In this document: one piece after another, positions 9,216-17,957 of the stretch
Position numbering within the stretch: the first letter of the stretch is position 1
Layout of the letters: each line of letters opens with the position of its first letter
From: Alphaproteobacteria bacterium
GTDB lineage: Bacteria > Pseudomonadota > Alphaproteobacteria > Caulobacterales > Aquidulcibacteraceae
NCBI GenBank assembly: GCA_018969015.1
Contig: JAGWZE010000008.1
Span: 45,980-109,979, forward strand
Direction: 5' to 3'
DNA: 64,000 bases
Translations under genes and position numbers: made by a program
Notes under the pieces: model-generated
Told to the model about the DNA's origin: nothing
Databases searched by the model: none
The model's input: the letters and a program-made list of their open reading frames with translations, nothing else

Positions 9216-9650
9216 ATGCATGATCGCCAGACCATCGCCTTGTCCGATGTCCCCGTCGAATTGCGGCTCGGCGTGCCCGACGCCGAGCGCGCCCGGCCGC
9301 AGACCGTTCTCGTCTCCGTCGAGCTCGACCTGTTCGATCCGCCCGCCTTTCCGCGCGCCGATCACCTTTCCGGCACGATCGACTATGACGCGATCATCGC
9401 CTTCCTGCAGGTCGGCCTGCCGGCGCGGGGCGAGATCCACCTGATCGAAACGGTCGCGGACCTCGTGGCGCAGCACACGCTGGCGCTGTCGCCGCGGATC
9501 GCCTGGGTGGACGTCACCGTGAAGAAGCCGGCCGTCCTGGGCGGCGCCGGGCTCGTGTCCGTCTCGCTGCGCCGCTACGCCGACCGGGCGACGCACCGTG
9601 TCGCGGCGGTGCTCGCGGAAGAGGCCGCCCGGCACGAGGCGAAGCTGTGA
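9216..9650 (+). CDS. folB: Dihydroneopterin aldolase-like protein FolB
   Basis: FolB cleaves or epimerises 7,8-dihydroneopterin in tetrahydrofolate synthesis. The 144-residue protein has the FolB pattern of a short N-terminal strand (ALSDVPVELRLGVPDAER), IDYDAIIAFL, the catalytic-region LIETVADLVAQ, and VTVKKPAVLGGAGLVSVSL. It ends in a GTGA overlap with the next gene, a pteridine-reductase-like SDR, which supports a folate/pterin role for both. Confidence 0.85.
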   Translation: MHDRQTIALSDVPVELRLGVPDAERARPQTVLVSVELDLFDPPAFPRADHLSGTIDYDAIIAFLQVGLPARGEIHLIETVADLVAQHTLALSPRIAWVDVTVKKPAVLGGAGLVSVSLRRYADRATHRVAAVLAEEAARHEAKL

Positions 9651-10387
9651 GCGGCTGGGCGCTCGTGACGGGCGGGGGCAAGCGCCTGGGCCGGGCCTCC
9701 GCGCTCGCCTTGGCGCAGGCCGGGTTCGACGTGGTGGTGCACTACAACGGCTCGGCCGCGGAAGCCGAAGCGACGTGTGCGGACATCGAGGCGCACGGAC
9801 GCGCGGCGCGCGCCGTTCGGGCCGATCTGTCCGACGACACGCAGACCATGTGCCTCCTCGCGGCCGCGGGCGCGCCGCTGACTGCGCTCGTCAATAGCGC
9901 GGCGATCTTCGAACACGACGATCTTGCGACCTTCTCGCCCGCGGCGCTCGAGCGCCACGTCGCGATCAACACGCTGGCGCCGGTGCGGCTGATCCAGGCG
10001 TTCGCCGCGGCGCTGCCGGCGCAGGCGCGCGGCGTTGTCGTGAACTTCCTCGACTTCAAGCTCGCCAGTCCGTACCCGGACCACCTCTCCTACACGCTCT
10101 CGAAGTACGCGCTGATGGGCGCGACGGAAGTGCTGGCGCGCGCGCTCGCGCCGCGCATCCGCGTCAACGCCGTGGCGCCGGGCTACACCCTGCCCGCGCC
10201 CGGCCAGGCGGACGCGGATTTCGCGCGCCTGCATGCGCAGACGCCGCTGGCCTACGGCGCGACGCCGGAGGACGTCGGGCGCGCCGTCGCCTATCTCGCA
10301 ACGGCGCCGGCCGTGACGGGGCAGACGATCTACGTGGACTCCGGATTGCGGCATGTGAGCCACGAGACGGATTTCGCGTTTCGGTGA
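9647..10387 (+). CDS. FolM/pteridine reductase-like short-chain dehydrogenase
   Basis: This 246-residue NAD(P)-dependent short-chain dehydrogenase has a TGGGKRLGRA cofactor loop at the N-terminus, VNSAAIFEHD, and the catalytic Tyr and Lys in YTLSKYAL. The Arg in the glycine loop and the coupling to folB point to the FolM/PTR1 group (dihydromonapterin or dihydrobiopterin reductase), which can give dihydrofolate reductase activity. The GTG start overlaps the folB stop. A general SDR role cannot be excluded. Confidence 0.75.
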   Translation: MSGWALVTGGGKRLGRASALALAQAGFDVVVHYNGSAAEAEATCADIEAHGRAARAVRADLSDDTQTMCLLAAAGAPLTALVNSAAIFEHDDLATFSPAALERHVAINTLAPVRLIQAFAAALPAQARGVVVNFLDFKLASPYPDHLSYTLSKYALMGATEVLARALAPRIRVNAVAPGYTLPAPGQADADFARLHAQTPLAYGATPEDVGRAVAYLATAPAVTGQTIYVDSGLRHVSHETDFAFR

Positions 10388-10417
10388 GCAGGATGCGGCG
10401 CGAGCGCAAGGACCAAG

Positions 10418-10538
10418 CCCTCCCCCAGCGGGGGAGGGTTGGGAGGGGGAGATGGGCGCGGCGGCGCGAAGTCATTCTTCGCATTCCAAGCAGAGTGCGC
10501 GCTCTCCCCACCCCTAGCCCCTCCCCGCTGGGGAGGGG
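10418..10538. repeat. Pair of inverted GC-rich hairpin repeats
   Basis: Two hairpins face each other: CCCTCCCCC-agc-GGGGGAGGG (10418-10438) and CCCCTCCCC-gct-GGGGAGGGG (10518-10538). Their flanks (TTGGGAGGGGG and CTCTCCCCACCCC) are also inverted copies. This is the kind of short dispersed element common in alphaproteobacterial intergenic DNA. It sits between convergent genes (the SDR and hslO) and may end transcription from both. Confidence 0.6.
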
Positions 10539-10552
10539 AATCTGTGTGTGTG

Positions 10553-11458
10553 TCACCGCAGAGGGGGCGTCAGATCGTCCGGATCGAGCAAATACACGCG
10601 GGCGCAGAACTGGCAGCGCGCGTGGATGAGGCCATCGTCTTCGGTGAAGCCGGCCAGCTCGTCGCGCGTGTAGCCGCGCAGGACGGCGGCGAGGCGATCG
10701 CGGTCGCAGGGACAGAAATCGCTCAGCGCCGCGGGATCGGCGAGGCGCACGCCGACTTCGTGGAACAGGCGGTAGAGCAAGCGATCCGGCGGCAGGTCGG
10801 GATCGGCGAGTTCGGCGTCGGTGAGGGTGTCGAACAGGATGACGCCGGTGCGCCAGCCCTCTTCGGTCTCGCCGCGCGCGTCGTCTCCGGCAAGGCGCTG
10901 CAGCAGCACGCCGCCCGCGCGCCACACCGCGCCGGCGCCGGGGCTGACGTCCTCGACGACGGCGAGGCGGATGCGGGTGGGCGTCTGCTCGGAACGTTCG
11001 AAATAGGCTTCGGCGCAGGCTGCGAGCGTATCGCCCTCGAGCGGCACGACGCCCTGCATCTGATCGGTGTCGGGGCCCTGGTCGAGGGTGATCACCAACG
11101 CGCCCGCGCCAATCAGCGCTGCGGGCGCCACGGCGTGCTGCACCGTGAGCGCGGCGGCCGCATCCTCGGCAAGCCGCGCATAGCCGCGCAGGCCGCCATC
11201 GGTGCGGTATTCCGCGACGAGCAGGCGCACCGGCCCATCGCCCTCCGCCTGGATCGTGATGCGGCCTTCGAACTTGGCGAGCGCGCCGATCAGCGCGGCG
11301 AGCGCAAGGGCCTCGCCGAGAAGCAGAGCGATCGGCCGCGGATACTCATGACGGCGCAGGATCGCGTCGATCGTGCCGGCGCCGAGCCGGGCGATGCGGC
11401 CGCGCGCCGGGGCTGTCTCGAGCTGGAACGCGGCGACGGCGTCTTGCGGATCGATCAT
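10553..11458 (-). CDS. hslO: Redox-regulated chaperone Hsp33 (HslO)
   Basis: Hsp33 is a cytoplasmic holdase switched on by oxidation of a zinc-bound Cys centre. The 301-residue protein starts at [14 protein letters not shown] and has both redox motifs near the C-terminus, CPC in [10 protein letters not shown] and CQFC in [11 protein letters not shown], the full four-Cys zinc switch. Its start overlaps the argF stop as ATGA, so it is the last gene of argD-argF-hslO. Confidence 0.95.
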   Translation of the reverse strand: MIDPQDAVAAFQLETAPARGRIARLGAGTIDAILRRHEYPRPIALLLGEALALAALIGALAKFEGRITIQAEGDGPVRLLVAEYRTDGGLRGYARLAEDAAAALTVQHAVAPAALIGAGALVITLDQGPDTDQMQGVVPLEGDTLAACAEAYFERSEQTPTRIRLAVVEDVSPGAGAVWRAGGVLLQRLAGDDARGETEEGWRTGVILFDTLTDAELADPDLPPDRLLYRLFHEVGVRLADPAALSDFCPCDRDRLAAVLRGYTRDELAGFTEDDGLIHARCQFCARVYLLDPDDLTPPLR

Positions 11459-12411
11459 GCGCCGCCGACCGCCCCGAGGCACCAGAGCAGAACGGCCTTT
11501 TGCGCGTGCAGGCGGTTTTCCGCCTCGTCGAACACCGCCGATTGCGGGCCGTCGATGACGTCGGCGGTCACCTCTTCGCCGCGGTGCGCGGGCAGGCAAT
11601 GCAGGAAGATCGCGTGGCGCGCGGCGCGGGCCATCAACGCGGCGTCGACACGGTAGGGCTCCAGCGTTGCGAGGCGCTCGTCCTTGTCGAGATCGCCCAT
11701 CGACACCCAGGTGTCGGCGATCACGGCGTCCGCGCCTTTCACGGCGTCGGCGGGATCATCCGTGACGACGATCACCGCCCCTTCCGCGCGGGCGCGGGCG
11801 ATGTCGGCTTCGGGCGGGGCGTATTTCATCGGCGCGGCGATCGTGAGTTCGTACCCGAGCTTCGGCGCGGCGTGGATGAAGCTCGCGCAGACATTGTTGC
11901 CGTCGCCCACCCAGGCGAGGCGTGCGCCGGCGACGGGCCCCACCTTCTCCTCGAACGTCATGAGATCGGCGAGGATCTGGCAGGGATGGCTTTTGTCCGT
12001 AAGGCCGTTGATCACTGGGACGTCGGCGGCGGCGGCGAAGTCGAGCACCATGTCGTGCGAATTGGCGCGCAGCATGACGGCGTCGACGAACCGCGAGAGC
12101 ACGCGCGCGGTGTCCTCGACCGTCTCGCCGCGGCCGAGCTGGAGATCGGTGGCGTTGTACACGGCCGAGACGCCGCCGAGCTGGCGCATCGCCACGTCGA
12201 ACGAGGCGCGCGTGCGCGTCGACGGCTTCTCGAAGATCATCGCCAGCAGCCGGCCGTCGAGCGGGCGATCGATGTCAGGGCGGGCCTTCGGCAGGCCGAC
12301 GCGCGCCGCCTTGCGGGCCTTCGCGGCGTCCAGCAGCGCGCGCAATTCGACGCCCGTCAGCGGCCACAGATCGAGGAAATGGCGCGGCGCCGGCCCGAGC
12401 GCTCCGCTCAC
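11455..12411 (-). CDS. argF: Ornithine carbamoyltransferase
   Basis: The enzyme converts ornithine and carbamoyl phosphate to citrulline in arginine synthesis. The 318-residue protein shows the carbamoyl phosphate motif STRTR ([11 protein letters not shown]), the HPCQ motif in [11 protein letters not shown], and the ornithine-binding HCLPAHRG. It starts with GTG overlapping the argD stop, and ends overlapping hslO. Confidence 0.97.
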   Translation of the reverse strand: MSGALGPAPRHFLDLWPLTGVELRALLDAAKARKAARVGLPKARPDIDRPLDGRLLAMIFEKPSTRTRASFDVAMRQLGGVSAVYNATDLQLGRGETVEDTARVLSRFVDAVMLRANSHDMVLDFAAAADVPVINGLTDKSHPCQILADLMTFEEKVGPVAGARLAWVGDGNNVCASFIHAAPKLGYELTIAAPMKYAPPEADIARARAEGAVIVVTDDPADAVKGADAVIADTWVSMGDLDKDERLATLEPYRVDAALMARAARHAIFLHCLPAHRGEEVTADVIDGPQSAVFDEAENRLHAQKAVLLWCLGAVGGA

Positions 12412-13604
12412 GCCGCCTGCCCCGCCTTCACGGCGCCGAGCGCGGCGTCGAGGCGCGCGACGGCCTCGGCGATGTGGCTCGGCTCTATGACCAGCGGCGG
12501 CGCCATGCGCAGCACGTTGTCGCCCGCCACGCCCACGAGCAGCTTGTTCTCGCGCGCGGCGTTCTGCACCGGCTTCGGATCGATCGAGAGCTTGAGGCCG
12601 CGCAGAAGGCCCTTGCCGCGCACGTCCTGCACGAGGCCGGGATGGCGGTCCTTGAGGCCTTCGAGAGCCTGGCCGAAATGGTTCGAGATGTCCTGCACGC
12701 GCGCGAGGAATTCAGGCGCGTTGAGGATGTCGAAGCACGCGGCGCCGACGGCCATCGCGAGGGGATTGCCGCCGAACGTCGTGCCGTGCGTGCCGCGCAC
12801 CATGCCGCTCGCGGCGTGACGGGTGGCGAGGATCGCGCCCATCGGGAAGCCGCCGCCGATGCCTTTCGCGGCCGCCATGATGTCCGGCGTGATGCCGGCC
12901 CATTCGTGCGCCCACATCTTGCCGGTGCGGCCAGCGCCACACTGCACTTCGTCGAAGATCAGCAGGAGGCCGTGCTGGTCGCAGAGTTCGCGCAGGCCGC
13001 GCAGGCATTCGAGCGGCATGGCGCGGCAGCCGCCTTCGCCCTGCACCGGCTCGACGATGATCGCCGCCGTCGTCGGGCCGATCGCGGCTTTCAGCGCCTC
13101 GTGGTCGCCGAAGGGCAGATTGACGAAGCCCGGCAGCCGCGGCCCGAACCCGTCGAGATAGCTCGGATTGCCGGCGGCGTTGATCGCCGCGTAGGTGCGG
13201 CCGTGGAAGGCGCCGGAGAAGCCGATGATGTCGATCCGCTCCGGGCGGCCGGCGGCGCTCTGGAACTTGCGCGCCATCTTCAGCGCGCCCTCGATCGCCT
13301 CGGTGCCCGAGTTGGTGAAGAACACGACCTCTGCGAAGCTCGTCTCGACATACTTCGCGGCGAGGCGCTCCTGGCCCTCGATCCGGAACATGTTGGAAAG
13401 GTGCCAGAGCTTGCCGGCCTGCTCCGTCAGCGCGGCGACGAGCGCCGGGTGCGCGTGGCCGAGCGCGTTCACCGCGATGCCGGCGATGAAGTCGAGGTAC
13501 TTCTCGCCCGTGTCGGTATAGAGCCACACGCCCTCGCCGCGCACGAAGCGCTCCGCCGGCGGCGCGTAGACCGGCAGCAGCGGGCTTTGCGTGTGGGCGT
13601 TCAT
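12408..13604 (-). CDS. argD: Acetylornithine/succinyldiaminopimelate aminotransferase
   Basis: ArgD is a PLP-dependent class III aminotransferase of arginine (and possibly lysine) synthesis. The 398-residue protein has the cofactor-binding [13 protein letters not shown], the [11 protein letters not shown] motif, [15 protein letters not shown], and the PLP lysine in [12 protein letters not shown]. The ATG is preceded by AAAGGAG. It leads the tightly overlapped operon argD-argF-hslO. Confidence 0.96.
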   Translation of the reverse strand: MNAHTQSPLLPVYAPPAERFVRGEGVWLYTDTGEKYLDFIAGIAVNALGHAHPALVAALTEQAGKLWHLSNMFRIEGQERLAAKYVETSFAEVVFFTNSGTEAIEGALKMARKFQSAAGRPERIDIIGFSGAFHGRTYAAINAAGNPSYLDGFGPRLPGFVNLPFGDHEALKAAIGPTTAAIIVEPVQGEGGCRAMPLECLRGLRELCDQHGLLLIFDEVQCGAGRTGKMWAHEWAGITPDIMAAAKGIGGGFPMGAILATRHAASGMVRGTHGTTFGGNPLAMAVGAACFDILNAPEFLARVQDISNHFGQALEGLKDRHPGLVQDVRGKGLLRGLKLSIDPKPVQNAARENKLLVGVAGDNVLRMAPPLVIEPSHIAEAVARLDAALGAVKAGQAA

Positions 13605-13699
13605 GGGCGGGCTCCTTTCAGGGCCTGAAGAAAGAAGCCGCGACTTGTGGGGCCCGGGTCACGGCGCGTCAAGCGCCGCTTGTTGGCCGGGCGCGCGAC

Positions 13700-14503
13700 C
13701 TAGGCCTTCAGCCGGTATCCCGCCCGAAGCATCATCCAGCAGGTGACGCACAGCGCCGCGGCGATGGCGAACGTGACGGCCGCGCCGACCATGAGGTTGC
13801 CGTCCGCGTGGCCGGTGAAGCCGTACCGGAACCCGTCGATGAGGAAGAACACCGCGTTCATGTGGCCGATGGCGGCGAACGGCTCCGGCAGCCGGTCGAT
13901 CGAGTAGAACGTCCCGGACAGGAACGTCAGCGGGGTGACGACGAAATTGGTCACCGCGGCGATGTGGTCGAACTTCTCCGACCAGATGCCCGCGATGAGG
14001 CCGATCGCGGCGAACATCACCGAGGCCGTCACGCCGAAGAACACGGCCGCGAGCGGCTCCTTGGGGGTGACGTGCGCGAACGGCGCCAGGATCGCCGCGC
14101 CGATCAGGCCAACGAGCACGCCGCGCGCGACGGCCCCGCCCAGGAAGGCGACTGTGAGCTCGCCGGCCGACAGCGGGGGCATCAGGAAATCGACCGAATT
14201 CCCCTGCACTTTCGCGATCATGAGCGAGGACGAGGAGTTCGCGAAGGCGTTGTTCAGGATCGCCATCATCAGGAGGCCGGGGGCCAGGAAATCCACATAG
14301 CGCACGCCCGGAAAGGGCGAGCCGTTGTGGCCCAGCGCGAGCGCGAACACCGCCATGAAGAGGATCGTGGAGACGAGCGGCGCGATCAGCGTCTGCGCCG
14401 AGACCTTGAGGAACCGCATGATCTCGCGGCTCAGCAGCGTCTGCAGCCCCAACCAATTGACGGCGCCGTAGCGCCGGGGGGCCAAGGTCGATGACTTATC
14501 CAA
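13700..14503 (-). CDS. ABC-2 type transporter permease
   Basis: This 267-residue inner-membrane protein has about six hydrophobic helices and the ABC-2 permease pattern (SREIMRFLKVSAQTLIAPLVSTILFM, then YVDFLAPGLLMMAILNNAFAN). Proteins of this group export polysaccharides, lipids or drugs with a separate ATPase. No ATPase gene is adjacent, so the partner must lie elsewhere and the substrate is unknown. A CtrA-like box lies about 37 bases upstream. Confidence 0.85.
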   Translation of the reverse strand: MDKSSTLAPRRYGAVNWLGLQTLLSREIMRFLKVSAQTLIAPLVSTILFMAVFALALGHNGSPFPGVRYVDFLAPGLLMMAILNNAFANSSSSLMIAKVQGNSVDFLMPPLSAGELTVAFLGGAVARGVLVGLIGAAILAPFAHVTPKEPLAAVFFGVTASVMFAAIGLIAGIWSEKFDHIAAVTNFVVTPLTFLSGTFYSIDRLPEPFAAIGHMNAVFFLIDGFRYGFTGHADGNLMVGAAVTFAIAAALCVTCWMMLRAGYRLKA

Positions 14504-14539
14504 GGGTCTTCCACTCCGTGTCCACGACTAACAGCGCCG

Positions 14540-14554
14540 TTAATGATTCTTCAA
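14540..14554. promoter_or_regulatory. CtrA-like box between ABC-2 permease and gcrA
   Basis: TTAA-TGATTCT-TCAA differs at one base from TTAA-N7-TTAA and includes a GANTC site (GATTC, 14545-14549). CtrA repression of gcrA is established in Caulobacter, so this site may act there, although it is about 270 bases from the gcrA start and closer to the divergent permease. Confidence 0.4.
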
Positions 14555-14642
14555 CTTTTACGATCCCTTCATGATCGTTAACGAGAGGGCCAGTGGCCGT
14601 CTCGGCCATGGGGCTGAAGGATCAGACCGCGGTCAACGCGGC

Positions 14643-14752
14643 GAATCAACATCTAGGGGCTGGTCGTAGCTGTGAGCATCGCCTCACCTGCATCTTGTGC
14701 CCCGCCTCGGCCCCGGTACTATTGGTAGCGCATCACGGCTCGCAAGTGAGTC
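14643..14752. promoter_or_regulatory. GANTC (CcrM) sites in gcrA upstream region
   Basis: GAATC at 14643-14647 and GAGTC at 14748-14752 lie in the 319-base gap before gcrA, with a third site (14545-14549) further up and GACTC at 14858-14862 just inside the gene. GcrA acts at methylated GANTC promoters in Caulobacterales, so self-control is plausible. No other gene is evident in 14504-14822. Confidence 0.45.
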
Positions 14753-14822
14753 GCGCGCTGCTAGATGTAGGCTTTCCCGAGCGTCGAAAAGGCGCCGGGT
14801 CGAACGCAGAGGGGCTGGTTCG

Positions 14823-15347
14823 ATGGGCTGGACGGATGAACGCGTCAACACGCTGAGGACTCTGTGGGCGGAAGGGCTTTCCGCGTCGCAGATCGCGAAA
14901 CAATTGGGCGGCGGGGTCACCCGTAACGCCGTGATCGGCAAGGTTCACCGCCTTGGTCTGGCGGGGCGCGCGACGCCCTCGCGCCCGGCCAAGCGTCCCG
15001 TGCGCCTGGCCCGGCCGCGTCCGGCCGCGGCGGTCGGCGCGCCCGCGCTGCCGCGCCCGCGCCTGGCCACGCCGGCGCCCGTGCTGCAGATCGTGCCGCC
15101 GCTGGAGCCGGTGCGCCAAGAAGACGGCACGACCGTCTCGGTGCTCACGCTGAACGATCGCGTCTGCAAGTGGCCGATCGGCGATCCGGCCGATCCGGGC
15201 TTCGCCTTCTGCGGCCGCGGCGCGTGCGCCGGTCCCTACTGCCAGGACCATGCCCGCCTCGCCTATCAGCCGCAGCAGGCCAAGAAGAAGCGCGCCTATG
15301 GCGAGCCGGACGAACTGCGCCGGATGATGCGCCTGGCGGCGATGTAA
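14823..15347 (+). CDS. gcrA: Cell-cycle regulator GcrA
   Basis: GcrA binds sigma-70 holoenzyme and activates promoters carrying methylated GANTC sites, controlling S-phase genes. The 174-residue protein begins with the invariant MGWTDERVNTLRTLW, a helix-turn-helix (SASQIAKQLGG, TRNAVIGKVHRLGL), a Pro/Ala/Arg linker, and a C-terminal Cys/His domain (CKWPIGDP, FCGRGAC, PYCQDH). The upstream in-frame extension is not conserved. A strong terminator follows. Confidence 0.97.
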   Translation: MGWTDERVNTLRTLWAEGLSASQIAKQLGGGVTRNAVIGKVHRLGLAGRATPSRPAKRPVRLARPRPAAAVGAPALPRPRLATPAPVLQIVPPLEPVRQEDGTTVSVLTLNDRVCKWPIGDPADPGFAFCGRGACAGPYCQDHARLAYQPQQAKKKRAYGEPDELRRMMRLAAM

Positions 15348-15370
15348 GATCGGGACATCCCGATACGCGA

Positions 15371-15394
15371 AGGGGCCCTGCGGGGCCCCTTTTT
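15371..15394 (+). terminator. Intrinsic terminator of gcrA
   Basis: AGGGGCCC-tgcg-GGGCCCCT forms a perfect eight-base stem, followed by TTTTT and starting 23 bases after the gcrA stop. This is a textbook intrinsic terminator. Confidence 0.85.
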
Positions 15395-15422
15395 CGTTTG
15401 CCCCCAAACGAAGCGCCGACAC

Positions 15423-15493
15423 CCCTCATCCGTCTCGCGAGCTTCGCTCGCGATCCACCTTCTCCCACAAGGGGAGAAGGTCGCCGGGGGATC
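15423..15493. repeat. Double-hairpin dispersed repeat after phoB
   Basis: Two perfect hairpins, TCGCGAGC-ttc-GCTCGCGA (15435-15453) and ACCTTCTCCC-with-GGGAGAAGGT (15457-15466 and 15472-15481), lie between the gcrA terminator and the phoB stop. The CCTTCTCCC/GGGAGAAGG type is a common dispersed intergenic element in alphaproteobacteria and probably also ends phoB transcription. Confidence 0.5.
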
Positions 15494-16192
15494 TCACGCG
15501 TTCTGGTTTTCCGGATCGAGCGAATAGCCGGCAGAGCGGACGGTGCGGATCGGGTCGCCGTCGGCGTCCTTGTTGAGGGCGCGGCGGAGGCGGCCGATAT
15601 GCACGTCGACGGTGCGCGCTTCGACATAGACGTCGGAGCCCCAGACGGCGTCGAGCAGCTGCTCGCGCGAGAACACGCGCCCGGGGTGCTGCATGAAGTA
15701 TTCGAGCAGGCGGAATTCCGTCGGCCCGAGATGCACTTCCTTGCCGCCGCGCTTCACACGGTGGGCGGCGCGGTCGATCGTGATGTCGCCGACGACGACT
15801 TTGTCCTCCGCGAGGCCCGGCCGGATGCGGCGCAGCACCGCGCGCAGGCGCGCCAGGAGCTCGTTCATCGAGAAGGGCTTGGTGAGGTAGTCGTCCGCGC
15901 CCTGATCGAGGCCGCGGATGCGGTCGCCCTCGTCCCCGCGGGCGGTGAGCATGATGATCGGCGTGTTGCGCGCCTCGCTGCGCAGGCGCAGGCGCCGGCA
16001 CACCTCGATGCCGGCCACCTTCGGCAGCATCCAATCGAGCAGCACCAGATCGGGACGGATCTCGTCGGCGACCACCAGTGCCTCTTCGCCATCGCGGGCG
16101 AGCGTGACCTTGTAGCCTTCCTTTTCGAGATTGTACTTGAGGAGCAGCGCAAGCGCCTCCTCGTCTTCGACCACAAGAACGTGCGGCGTCAT
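15494..16192 (-). CDS. phoB: Phosphate regulon response regulator PhoB
   Basis: PhoB is the OmpR-family DNA-binding regulator of the phosphate-starvation regulon. The 232-residue protein has a receiver domain with the phospho-accepting Asp in LVLLDWMLP, the switch Thr in IIMLTAR, a Lys in YLTKPFS, and a C-terminal winged helix (VDVHIGRLRRALN). It is the last gene of phoR, pstB, phoU, phoB. Confidence 0.95.
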   Translation of the reverse strand: MTPHVLVVEDEEALALLLKYNLEKEGYKVTLARDGEEALVVADEIRPDLVLLDWMLPKVAGIEVCRRLRLRSEARNTPIIMLTARGDEGDRIRGLDQGADDYLTKPFSMNELLARLRAVLRRIRPGLAEDKVVVGDITIDRAAHRVKRGGKEVHLGPTEFRLLEYFMQHPGRVFSREQLLDAVWGSDVYVEARTVDVHIGRLRRALNKDADGDPIRTVRSAGYSLDPENQNA

Positions 16193-16207
16193 CGTCGCGT
16201 CTCCTGG

Positions 16208-16906
16208 TCAGGACTCCGGCGTCGTCGATTCGTCCGACTTCGGACGATCACGACCAATTTCTTCGCCGGTGATGAGATAATGCACGATCTCGGCGACGTT
16301 GGTGCAGTGGTCGCCGATGCGCTCGATGTTCTTGGCCACGAACAGCAGATGCGCGCAGGGCGTGATCGTGCGCGCGTCCTCCATCATGTAGGTGAGGAGT
16401 TCGCGGAAAAGGCTCGTGTAGTAGGCGTCGAGCTCTTCGTCCCGATGCCACACGGCGAGCGCCTTGGCGACGTCGCGCTGGGTGTAGGCGTCGAGCACGT
16501 CCTTCAGGAGCTCCTGCGCGATCCGGCCCATGCGCTCGATCGACCGCGTGATCTGGATCGGATCGGACTGGTTGAGCACCAGAGTCCGCTTGGAGACGCT
16601 CTTGGCGAGATCGCCGACGCGCTCGAGCTCGCCCGCCGCCTTGAAGGCCGCAATCACTTCGCGCAGGTCGTTGGCGAGCGGCTGACGCAGCGCCAGAATG
16701 CGCGTCGCGCGCTTCTCGATGTCGCGGTGGGCGTCGTCGGCGCGGATGTCCTTGGCGACGACGGCCTGCGCGAGGCTGGTGTCACGACGCACCACGCCGC
16801 TGATCGCGTCCGCCACCTGCTGCTCGACGATGCCGCCCATGCGAGCGACCGCGTTGGACAGTTCGGCAAGCGCCTCGCCATAAGCCTTGACGGTATGTTC
16901 GCCCAT
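16208..16906 (-). CDS. phoU: Phosphate signalling protein PhoU
   Basis: PhoU links the Pst transporter to PhoR and damps Pho signalling when phosphate is plentiful. The 232-residue, all-helical protein starts MGEHTVKAYGEALAELSN and has the paired metal-binding repeats typical of PhoU (ERVGDLAKS and ERIGDHCTNVAE). It lies between pstB and phoB on the same strand. Confidence 0.95.
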   Translation of the reverse strand: MGEHTVKAYGEALAELSNAVARMGGIVEQQVADAISGVVRRDTSLAQAVVAKDIRADDAHRDIEKRATRILALRQPLANDLREVIAAFKAAGELERVGDLAKSVSKRTLVLNQSDPIQITRSIERMGRIAQELLKDVLDAYTQRDVAKALAVWHRDEELDAYYTSLFRELLTYMMEDARTITPCAHLLFVAKNIERIGDHCTNVAEIVHYLITGEEIGRDRPKSDESTTPES

Positions 16907-16943
16907 GTCGTCCTCGACCGGCCCAATTCGACGTGCGGCCCGA

Positions 16944-17783
16944 TCAGCCGAAACGGCCGGTGATGTAGTCCTGCGTCCGGGTATCGCGCGGATTGGTGAA
17001 AATCTCTTCCGTGGCGCCGGTCTCGACGAGGCGGCCCATGTGGAAGAAGGCCGTCTTCTGCGAGACGCGCGCGGCCTGCGCCATCGAGTGCGTCACGATG
17101 ATGATGGTGTAGTTGGCGCGCAGCTCGTCGATCAGCTCTTCGATCTTCGCCGTGGCGATCGGATCGAGCGCAGAGCACGGCTCGTCCATGAGGATGATGT
17201 CGGGATTGACGGCGACGGCGCGCGCGATGACGAGGCGCTGCTGCTGGCCGCCGGAGAGGCCGGTGCCGGTCTGGTTGAGGCGGTCTTTGACTTCGTCCCA
17301 CAGGCCGGCGCGGCGCAGGGACTGTTCGACGATGACGTCGAGTTCGGCCTTCGACTTCGCCATCGCATGGATGCGCGGGCCGTAGGCGACGTTCTCGTAG
17401 ATCGATTTCGGGAACGGGTTCGGTTTCTGGAACACCATGCCGACACGCGCGCGCAGCACGACGGGATCAACCGTCTTGCCGTAGGCGTCCGCGCCTTCGA
17501 TCTCGATCGAGCCTTTCACGCGGCAGCCCGGGATCAGATCGTTCATGCGGTTGATGCAGCGCAGGAACGTCGTCTTGCCGCAGCCCGAGGGGCCGATGAA
17601 GGCCGTGACGGCGCGATCAGGAATATCGATCGAGATGTCGTGCAGGGCCTGCTTGTCGCCGTAGAAGACGTTCACGTCGCGGGCGCGGACTTTCGTCGCG
17701 GTGTCCACGAGGGCGCCCGTCTGGGCGGAGGTGACGGTCGGCGCCGCCATGGAAAGACTATGCATCGCGCGTTCTTCAGCCAT
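16944..17783 (-). CDS. pstB: Phosphate ABC transporter ATPase PstB
   Basis: PstB drives high-affinity phosphate uptake. The 279-residue protein has Walker [10 protein letters not shown], the PstB-typical [10 protein letters not shown], the signature LSGGQQQRL and Walker [13 protein letters not shown]. It should pair with membrane subunits PstC and PstA, but no such genes lie between phoR and pstB, where they sit in Caulobacter. Confidence 0.95.
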   Translation of the reverse strand: MAEERAMHSLSMAAPTVTSAQTGALVDTATKVRARDVNVFYGDKQALHDISIDIPDRAVTAFIGPSGCGKTTFLRCINRMNDLIPGCRVKGSIEIEGADAYGKTVDPVVLRARVGMVFQKPNPFPKSIYENVAYGPRIHAMAKSKAELDVIVEQSLRRAGLWDEVKDRLNQTGTGLSGGQQQRLVIARAVAVNPDIILMDEPCSALDPIATAKIEELIDELRANYTIIIVTHSMAQAARVSQKTAFFHMGRLVETGATEEIFTNPRDTRTQDYITGRFG

Positions 17784-17887
17784 CGTCGCCCTGGATCAGA
17801 CCGCGGCCATAGGCTGCGGCTCGCTCTGGGCAAAGCCGACGGACGCGCCGGCAGGCCCCTTTCACCCCACGCGCTCTCTACCGAGCC

Positions 17888-17906
17888 TGTGTGACAATCG
17901 TGTGAA
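17888..17906 (-). promoter_or_regulatory. Possible Pho box before pstB
   Basis: Two TGTGA repeats spaced exactly 11 bases apart (17890-17894 and 17901-17905) lie about 105-120 bases before pstB. PhoB binds 11-base direct repeats, so this is a candidate Pho box, but the match to the consensus is weak. Confidence 0.3.
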
Positions 17907-17957
17907 ATTCCAAGCCGCGCACGACCTGCGCGCGCCGTAGGCCCGGGACAAAAAGGC

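Noticed and set aside
10388..10552. Possible CRISPR array
   Set aside because: There are only two inverted copies of a hairpin, not direct repeats with uniform spacers.
13700..14503. Toxin or drug-export function for the lone ABC-2 permease
   Set aside because: Sequence shows only the general permease fold, and no ATPase or cargo gene is adjacent.
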